From: Parvibaculum sp.
GTDB taxonomy: Bacteria; Pseudomonadota; Alphaproteobacteria; Parvibaculales; Parvibaculaceae
NCBI GenBank assembly: GCA_020062605.1
Contig: JAGUWA010000085.1
Span: forward strand, 1 to 12,063
Direction: 5' to 3'
Length of the DNA: 12,063 nt
This document shows positions 1 through 5,021 of this stretch, in pieces. Under the pieces are notes generated by a model. The model was not told the DNA's origin and ran no database searches. It saw only the letters and a list, made by a program, of their open reading frames with translations. Within the stretch, counting starts at the first letter, position 1. Each line of letters starts with the position of its first letter. A program made the position numbers and the translations under genes.

Positions 1-46
1 AACCCATGCCGAGGATCGCGACCTTGTCCTTGATACCTGCCGCCAT
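1..46 (-). CDS. Thiolase, SCP2/lipid-transfer type (N-terminal fragment, cut by window edge)
   Basis: The complement reads ATG at 46-44 and gives MAAGIKDKVAILGMG before the window ends. A short basic start followed by KVAILGMG is typical of SCP2/SCP-x-type thiolases (acetyl-CoA acetyltransferase-like), which often partner DUF35 proteins. The start is well supported: GGGAGAA lies 5 bases upstream, and it overlaps the TAG stop of the preceding gene, with only 11 bases between the two coding regions. The two genes are therefore almost certainly cotranscribed. No catalytic residue is visible in this fragment, so the family call rests on the N-terminal signature and on context alone. Another Rossmann-like or thiolase-fold enzyme cannot be excluded. 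Confidence 0.55.
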   Translation of the reverse strand, partial: MAAGIKDKVAILGMG

Positions 47-57
47 GTTCGTTCTCC

Positions 58-1566
58 CTATTCGGCCGCCTGGCCCGTTTGTGATTTTGTTTCGCTCGCC
101 GCTACCGGCACCGCCTTCCAGAAATAGCGGCGGAACCCGCGCATCTCATCGAATTCCTTGATCCGGAAAACGAGCTTAACTTCCATGCCGGAATCGACGG
201 TACCGACCTCGACATCGGTGAAATCCATCATGATCCGGCCACCTTCCTCGAAGACGACCATGCCGTAATGGTTCGGCGGATTCATGCTGAAGGAGAGGAA
301 GTCCGCAGACCAGGACAGGATCTTCGCCTTCTTTTCGGCGAACTTGTACGGCTCCTGTGTATCGACCGTGTGTTTGTTCGGATTGACCGAAATGCGCGAG
401 CGAGGAAACTGGACAACGCCGGTCTCGGTACAGCGACCGCCTACGAGACCCATGAGCATGTCCTCGTTCCGGTAGAGCGTGGTGAGCGCGGTCTTTTTGT
501 CCTGCTCCGCGCGCATGCCCCTTTCCCACTCGATCAGGCCGTTGAAGGTGAGGAACTTCATGTAGTTCGTCTCCTCCACCCGGTTCCGTAGCGAGCCGGT
601 AATGCCCCGCTTGCTCGCCTGAGTGGAGAGATTTTCCGTCACCTCGAAAACAAGCGCATCGCAGCCACCACCGAAATGAAGCAAGAGCACCTTGTCGCCC
701 GGCTTGGCCTCCGTCTGCAGCGTATGGACGAGCATGACGAGAGAATGCGCAACGCCGGTCTCGCCGCAATTCGCGGCCAGCGTATCGCGGGCGGCTTCCG
801 GGGCAATCCCGGAGCGTTTTGCGAGTTGCTGGACGAACTTGTCACCGAACGCGCACGGAAGAACGAAATGTTTGATTTCTTCGGCGCTTACAGAGGAATT
901 TTCAAGCGCTGCCTTCACTGCCCGAGGCACGATTTTCGCGAAGCCCTCGTCGCGAATCCAGCGTTCTTCCCAGTTGTAATCGAACTCTTCCGTATCGCCC
1001 CGGAAATGATCGACAAAGTCGAGCGTGAGGCTGGCGCCGCCCAGATAGGCGGCGATGATGTTCTCGGTACCGACGGAAAGCGCCGCGGCACCGTCGCCGA
1101 AATCGAGTTCCTGCGCCGTCACTGCTTTCGTCTTGCGGTGATCGGAGGCAAGGACCAGCGCGTTCTTTACTTCTCCACCCCTGACCGCGGAAAGCGCCTG
1201 CATAAGGGCCGACGTGCCGGCACGCTGCGTTGAGGCGACATCAATGGCGCGGACACGTTCGTCGAGAGTAAGCGCCGCCGAAATGATACCGCTGTTCAGG
1301 CGGTCCTTGAACGGCATCGTCGTGGAACCGAAATAGAGCGCATCCACATGGCTTCGGTCGTCATCGGGGCCGAGCAGGTCACGGGCGGCTTCGACAGCCA
1401 TCGTCACCGAGTCCTCGTCCCAGTTCGCCATGGAACGCTCGCCTTTCCCCTTGCCGAGGAAATTGGGCGCTACCCAGGCGTTTGCCTGAACGATCGATTT
1501 TCGCTGCAGCCTGAGGCGCGGGATATATCCGCCAAAGCCGGTCAATCCCACCATCTGTTGGGCCAT
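58..1566 (-). CDS. HMG-CoA-synthase-like thiolase-fold protein fused to C-terminal DUF35 OB-fold domain
   Basis: A 502-residue cytoplasmic protein. Residues about 5-315 have the HMG-CoA synthase/KAS III layout: an N-terminal VGLTGFGGYIP strand, YFGSTTMP at 78-85, ASTQRAGTSAL at 111-121, DFGDGAAAL at 155-163, a GDKF helix start at 241-244, NCGETG at 266-271 and LLLHFGGGCDALVFEV at 294-309. After a linker, residues about 337-487 are a DUF35 domain: a zinc-ribbon-like stretch (GGRCTETG, 376-383) then an OB fold (HYGMVVFEEGG to the GMEVKLVFR segment). By ungapped motif comparison with known HMG-CoA synthases, catalytic Glu, Cys, His and Asn correspond to Thr82, Gln114, Cys238 and Glu269, so ordinary HMG-CoA synthesis is doubtful. 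The reading frame is open for 62 more codons upstream, but AAGGGGAG sits 4 bases before the ATG at 1566 and homology begins there. It is in an operon with the thiolase at 1-46. The fold call is strong; the reaction is unknown, and acyl-CoA condensation, retro-aldol cleavage or scaffolding are all possible. Confidence 0.88.
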   Translation of the reverse strand: MAQQMVGLTGFGGYIPRLRLQRKSIVQANAWVAPNFLGKGKGERSMANWDEDSVTMAVEAARDLLGPDDDRSHVDALYFGSTTMPFKDRLNSGIISAALTLDERVRAIDVASTQRAGTSALMQALSAVRGGEVKNALVLASDHRKTKAVTAQELDFGDGAAALSVGTENIIAAYLGGASLTLDFVDHFRGDTEEFDYNWEERWIRDEGFAKIVPRAVKAALENSSVSAEEIKHFVLPCAFGDKFVQQLAKRSGIAPEAARDTLAANCGETGVAHSLVMLVHTLQTEAKPGDKVLLLHFGGGCDALVFEVTENLSTQASKRGITGSLRNRVEETNYMKFLTFNGLIEWERGMRAEQDKKTALTTLYRNEDMLMGLVGGRCTETGVVQFPRSRISVNPNKHTVDTQEPYKFAEKKAKILSWSADFLSFSMNPPNHYGMVVFEEGGRIMMDFTDVEVGTVDSGMEVKLVFRIKEFDEMRGFRRYFWKAVPVAASETKSQTGQAAE

Positions 1567-1570
1567 ACGT

Positions 1571-1578
1571 CTCCCCTT
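1571..1578 (-). promoter_or_regulatory. Shine-Dalgarno site fixing the start of the HMGS-like gene
   Basis: The complement reads AAGGGGAG, 4 bases before the ATG at 1566-1564. The longer in-frame opening up to 1752 has no comparable site at its first ATG, and the extra 62 residues look like translated non-coding sequence. Confidence 0.7.
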
Positions 1579-1650
1579 CCATTCGTGCCGGTCGTTGTTT
1601 TTCAGGAGTTTACCGAGCTTGATGGGCTGGCCACAACAGTCCGATTTTCC

Positions 1651-1671
1651 GGCAGATTTCTGCCAGTTATA
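1651..1671 (-). promoter_or_regulatory. Candidate -10 box with adjoining palindromic operator
   Basis: On the minus strand TATAAC (1671-1666) matches five of six bases of a -10 box. Starting two bases further downstream is a perfect inverted repeat, GGCAGA-AA-TCTGCC (1664-1651), positioned where transcription would begin. I see no good -35 box at 17 bases. The arrangement suggests a promoter repressed by a regulator bound at the start site, with a leader of roughly 90 bases, but this is inference from short motifs. Confidence 0.3.
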
Positions 1672-1696
1672 CGCTGCGTCAACGTCCCGGATTCGA

Positions 1697-1710
1697 GGGC
1701 ACAGGGCACA
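1697..1710. repeat. Tandem GGGCACA x2
   Basis: Two perfect adjacent copies of the 7-mer GGGCACA lie in the divergent intergenic region, upstream of the candidate -10 box for the minus-strand operon. It could be a direct-repeat binding site or chance. Confidence 0.4.
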
Positions 1711-1805
1711 GATGTTTAAAGCATGAACACACAACAAGGGGTGCCTTAACAAATTGATAGCGGCTCCCGGGCTTATCTCTTGGGGTACTGCATTGGATCA
1801 GGACT

Positions 1806-3581
1806 ATGCGGCTGCCAACCAACGAACCGGCATCTCAGGGCGTCGCTATCGCTCCGGCTGCGGCCACCCGGCCGGGCCAGGACGAGGTTGCGGGCAAGAA
1901 GACGAGACAAAGGTCGATCTGGCCCCTTGCCGCTGTTCTCGCCATCTTCTGTCTGGCGATGCTCAGTCTTCTTTTTGCAGGGTCGCTTGAGCTGGACCGC
2001 TTCGCCCGCAATCAGGCGCACAGTCTTGCGGAAACGGCCGTCGCCAAGTCCGTTACGGACGTCGCGTTCATCACACGCGACTACGGGTTCTGGGATGCCG
2101 CGGTCGCCAATCTTGCCGAGAGCTTCGATGCAGAGTGGGCAAACGACAACGTCGGCGAATACGCTTCAGACGCACTAAGTATGTCCGGGACGTTTGTGCT
2201 CGGGCCCAACAATGAAACGGTCTATGCGATGAAGGACGGGACCGTATCGTCGGACTCTTCCCTTTTCTCTCCGTCCCCCTCGCTTCTCCGGCTCGCGACC
2301 CTTGCGCGAACAACATCGTGGGACGATCCACAGGCAGTTTCGTCCTTCGTGCTCATCGACGGCGAGGTATTCGTTGCTTCAGCCTCGGTCATTACGCCGG
2401 AGAAGCCTGAACCGCAGATCGTCGGGTCCTTCACACGCTGCGTATTGATCTTTCTTCGTGCGCTCGACGACGAAAGCGTTGCGGAATTGGGCGCTTCCTA
2501 TCTGCTCCCTGACCTGCGGCTCCAATCCGGCGAGGCAGATGACGGATTCGACTCGTTGCCGCTGCTTGACGACCGGGATCAAGCCGTCGTCCACCTTGCA
2601 TGGCGAACACCGGTCCCCGGACAGACCTTTCTTAAACAAACGGCGCCCTGGATGGCCGCCATCTTTCTGGTCCTTGCCGGCCTCATCGTCATGGCCCTGA
2701 AGCGTGCCTATGCACAGGCTGCCGTGGTGGAGCGGTTGAACGACGAACTCCTCCAGCGATCGAGGGACCTGGAACACAGCCAGCGCAACCTGATGAAAGC
2801 ATTGGAAGTCGCTGTTGAGGCCAATAAGGCCAAGGCAGACTTTCTGGCTGTTATGAGCCATGAGTTGCGAACCCCGCTCAACGCCGTAATCGGCTTTTCG
2901 GATCTGATTCGGAATCAAGCCTTCGGTCCGGTAGGACATCGGAAATACGTCGAATATGGAAATGACATTTTCATCAGCGGCCAGCATTTGCTTTCGCTTA
3001 TTTCCGAAATCCTGGACATCACGCGCGCCAACGCAGGAACGCTGACGCTCGACCTCCATGCCGTCGATTTGGCGGAACTTACCGACAAGTGTCTGACGCT
3101 GATGACTCCCCAAGCCGCCCGTCAACGGATATCGGTCGATGTCGTGAACAGAGGCGGCCCCAACATCGTGCTGGGCGACGAAGTGCGTCTAACCCAGATA
3201 CTCACAAACCTGATCAACAATGCGATGAAAAGCTCGCCGGAAGGCGGGCGTATCCGCGTCAAGATATCCCCAGTTAGGCCAGGAGAAATCGCTCTGCGGG
3301 TGATCGACAAGGGCTGCGGTATTCCGAAAAACGAGCTGGCTAATGTGACGGAGCCCTTCCGTCAGGCGGGAACCTATCAGACCCGTTTCAATCCCTATTC
3401 TTCAGAAAATTCGGGAACGGGACTCGGTCTTGCGATCGTGAAGCGCCTGACAGAAGCGCATGGCGGAAAACTGCACATCGCGAGCAAAGTGGGGCTGGGG
3501 ACCCTCGTGGAGGTCACCCTCCCTCGGCACGAAGGCGTCTGCGCGGAAGGTGACGCCGAGAACAAGACCGCCACGGGTTAG
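1806..3581 (+). CDS. Membrane CHASE4 sensor histidine kinase (PleC/DivJ-like core)
   Basis: A 591-residue inner-membrane sensor kinase. Transmembrane helix 1 spans about 38-59 and helix 2 about 281-299, enclosing a periplasmic domain of about 220 residues. That domain opens with ITRDYGFWDAAVANL (89-103), the signature of a CHASE4 domain, whose ligands are mostly unknown. A coiled-coil-like linker (about 303-345) leads to HisKA with the H-box MSHELRTPLNAVIGF, phospho-acceptor His352, followed by FGPVGHRKYVEYGNDI and SGQHLLSLISEILD, which is typical of alphaproteobacterial PleC/DivJ/PdhS-type kinases. The ATPase domain (about 455-573) has the N-box NLINNAMKSS, the G1 box DKGCGI (501-506), the F-box EPFRQ and the G2 box GTGLGLAIV (537-545). 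No receiver or HAMP domain is seen and no response regulator is adjacent, so it is an orphan kinase. The ATG at 1806 is preceded closely by AGGA (1800-1803). Its stop codon overlaps that of the convergent SPOR gene. Confidence 0.93.
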   Translation: MRLPTNEPASQGVAIAPAAATRPGQDEVAGKKTRQRSIWPLAAVLAIFCLAMLSLLFAGSLELDRFARNQAHSLAETAVAKSVTDVAFITRDYGFWDAAVANLAESFDAEWANDNVGEYASDALSMSGTFVLGPNNETVYAMKDGTVSSDSSLFSPSPSLLRLATLARTTSWDDPQAVSSFVLIDGEVFVASASVITPEKPEPQIVGSFTRCVLIFLRALDDESVAELGASYLLPDLRLQSGEADDGFDSLPLLDDRDQAVVHLAWRTPVPGQTFLKQTAPWMAAIFLVLAGLIVMALKRAYAQAAVVERLNDELLQRSRDLEHSQRNLMKALEVAVEANKAKADFLAVMSHELRTPLNAVIGFSDLIRNQAFGPVGHRKYVEYGNDIFISGQHLLSLISEILDITRANAGTLTLDLHAVDLAELTDKCLTLMTPQAARQRISVDVVNRGGPNIVLGDEVRLTQILTNLINNAMKSSPEGGRIRVKISPVRPGEIALRVIDKGCGIPKNELANVTEPFRQAGTYQTRFNPYSSENSGTGLGLAIVKRLTEAHGGKLHIASKVGLGTLVEVTLPRHEGVCAEGDAENKTATG

Positions 3582-4864
3582 GCGTCGTTCTCCACGACAA
3601 AGCAGGCGATCTTGCGCGCTTCGAGCGCGCGGCAAGCCGATTTGGCATCGTCCACGCGTTCAAATCCGCCCGCCCTGAGCCTGTAGAAAATCCCCCGCTC
3701 ACCAAGATCTGCTTTCTGAATGGCATAAGACGAGCCGCCGACGACCGGCGCCGCCTGCGCCGCCATTTCCGCCCAGGCGCGGCTTGCAAGCGCCGCTTCG
3801 CGGAAAGCCCCAAGCTGAACGCGATAGCGAGCCTCGGAAAGGCCTGACGCTGCGGGTGGCACTGCCGCAAGCTGGATAGGTCTCCGTTCCGAAACCGGTT
3901 CGCTCTCCCGGAGCGACCCCGTCGTCAGTTCGCCGGATGGTGGCGAGACCTCTGCCACTGCAGTGGGGGGTGTCTCGTCCTTCGGCGGGAACCGGGTCGC
4001 CGTCGTGCGCCAGCCACCGATGCTCGCTACGCGGATGATCTGCCCGCGTTCGTGTCCGGACGCCGCAGTCTGGAACGGAGTGAGCGCGGCGGGAACGACC
4101 TGCGGATTGGTAGTGGTCTCTGTTGATCCGTCATCATTGGCCGCGAGCATGGGCGAGATCGCGTTAAGCTTCGCCGCCGCGAGCTCGAACTCCGGATCGA
4201 TATCCAGTGCTTGCTGCAGGTCATTCGCCGCAAATGCCAATTGACCGCTCTGCTCGAAGGATAGTGCCCGGCCGAAGAGCGGCAGCTTCCGGTCCCGACC
4301 CTTCATGTTGTCGATGGCGGTTGTGTAGTGCTCGATAGCGGAGACGTAGTCACCGCGCCGACGCTCCAGATTGGCAAGGTTGTGATAGGCGACGGCGTAA
4401 TCCGGCGCGAGCCTGATCGCTTCGAGGTAGTCCCTTTCGGCCGCGGCTTCTTGTCCGGCGTTGGCAAGCGCAATACCGCGGTTGTAGTAGGTCTTTGGGA
4501 GAACCTTGCCCGGCAGCGCGGCACTGTCGATGGCCTTCGCGTAATCGGATATGGCGGCATCCCGCTGGCCGGTCTTCTGCAGCGCAACCGCGCGGTGGTG
4601 ATAGGCAAGCGCCCTGCCCTCCGACGTCAGGCCGCCACTGTCGAGCGCACTCGAGAACTCCGCCACGGCCCGGTCGTAGACACCGCGCTCAATGGCGTCG
4701 GTGCCAGCTTGCATGAGAGCTGCCGCTTCCGCCTCCGCGCTATCCGCTCGAACGGAAATTGACGACGCCAGCACCCCTCCCGTGATCGCAAGCAGAAACA
4801 CACCGCATGCGGCGCCTCGGCGCCCCGCTCGTCCAATGCCTCGTAGTCTGGATAGTTGCCGCAT
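3578..4864 (-). CDS. Exported TPR protein with C-terminal SPOR domain
   Basis: A 428-residue protein. The basic N-terminus (RLRGIGRAGRR), the hydrophobic stretch 18-35 and a likely cut after VRA at 40 indicate a Sec signal peptide, so the mature protein should be periplasmic. Residues about 44-236 form consecutive TPR helices, for example AYHHRAVALQKTGQRDAAI, TYYNRGIALANAGQEAAA and AYHNLANLERRRGDYVSAI, giving roughly five repeats. A low-complexity linker (about 240-344, rich in Pro, Thr and Ser) leads to a SPOR domain at 345-426 (RYRVQLGAFRE to ACFVVEND). SPOR domains bind peptidoglycan stripped of stem peptides, so septal or envelope localisation is likely; TPRs suggest it recruits a partner. 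The start at 4864 has GAGGAGGG 7 bases upstream (4879-4872). It converges with the histidine kinase, sharing 4 bases at the stops. The domain call is secure; the specific partner or process is not known from sequence. Confidence 0.92.
   Translation of the reverse strand: MRQLSRLRGIGRAGRRGAACGVFLLAITGGVLASSISVRADSAEAEAAALMQAGTDAIERGVYDRAVAEFSSALDSGGLTSEGRALAYHHRAVALQKTGQRDAAISDYAKAIDSAALPGKVLPKTYYNRGIALANAGQEAAAERDYLEAIRLAPDYAVAYHNLANLERRRGDYVSAIEHYTTAIDNMKGRDRKLPLFGRALSFEQSGQLAFAANDLQQALDIDPEFELAAAKLNAISPMLAANDDGSTETTTNPQVVPAALTPFQTAASGHERGQIIRVASIGGWRTTATRFPPKDETPPTAVAEVSPPSGELTTGSLRESEPVSERRPIQLAAVPPAASGLSEARYRVQLGAFREAALASRAWAEMAAQAAPVVGGSSYAIQKADLGERGIFYRLRAGGFERVDDAKSACRALEARKIACFVVENDA
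3611..3636. terminator. GC-rich hairpin near the convergent gene ends (candidate terminator structure)
   Basis: GCGCGCT-TCG-AGCGCGC (3614-3630) is a perfect inverted repeat with a 3-base loop, flanked by CTTGC and GCAAG (3611-3615, 3632-3636) that can also pair. It lies about 30 bases after the histidine kinase stop, inside the coding end of the SPOR gene. There is no T-run, so intrinsic termination is uncertain; it could instead stabilise the 3' end or be codon-driven. Confidence 0.3.
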
Positions 4865-5020
4865 CGACCGGCCCTCCTCGAAAGGCGACAGCGGTGAATC
4901 TTCGTGAATTTTATCACGCGCGTCGGACGACCATATCCGAAGGCGGATTTGTATAGATGATTCATGAACTTAGGGGATCAGGCCCGCTTCGTTCGCCGGA
5001 GGAAATGCTGCGAATCGCAG
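4865..5020 (-). other. Intergenic region between glmS and the TPR-SPOR gene
   Basis: These 156 bases lie downstream of glmS and upstream of the TPR-SPOR gene, both on the minus strand. They hold the SPOR gene ribosome binding site, a possible promoter and a short hairpin at the glmS end (listed separately). The stretch near 4900-4975 is visibly richer in A and T than the flanking genes. Confidence 0.5.
4908..4916 (-). promoter_or_regulatory. Candidate extended -10 promoter of the TPR-SPOR gene
   Basis: The minus strand reads TGATAAAAT: a TGN extension followed by TAAAAT, five of six bases of the -10 consensus, about 44 bases before the start codon. No good -35 hexamer is found 16-18 bases upstream, consistent with an extended -10 promoter or with chance in an AT-richer patch. 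Confidence 0.3.
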
Positions 5021-5021
5021 C
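5007..5021 (-). terminator. Short hairpin at the glmS stop codon
   Basis: GCTGCGA-A-TCGCAGC is a perfect inverted repeat whose edge touches the glmS TAG (5023-5021). A stable form would have about five pairs and a 5-base loop. Only ATTTCC follows on the minus strand, so this is a weak terminator candidate. Confidence 0.25.

Larger units (their letters stand above)
1567..1805. other. Divergent intergenic region (promoters for both flanking genes)
   Basis: These 239 bases separate the divergent HMGS-like operon (minus) and the histidine kinase (plus), so both promoters should lie here. On the minus strand there is a TATAAC box and an adjoining palindrome (listed separately). On the plus strand TTAACA (1746-1751) and TTGATA (1754-1759) each match five of six bases of a -35 box, but I see no convincing -10 box at normal spacing. 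A tandem GGGCACA repeat lies at 1697-1710. I see no RNA gene and no convincing small ORF. Confidence 0.5.

Noticed and set aside
1567..1752. N-terminal extension of the HMGS-like protein by 62 codons
   Set aside because: The frame is open, but the extra peptide is Cys-rich and unlike the family, and a strong ribosome binding site precedes the ATG at 1566, where homology begins.
2379..3125. Minus-strand ORF of 248 codons opposite the histidine kinase
   Set aside because: It overlaps the well-supported HisKA and sensor regions and has no motif.
4865..5020. glmS-type ribozyme or other riboswitch near glmS
   Set aside because: This region is downstream of glmS, not upstream. glmS itself starts two bases after glmU, leaving no leader for a ribozyme.
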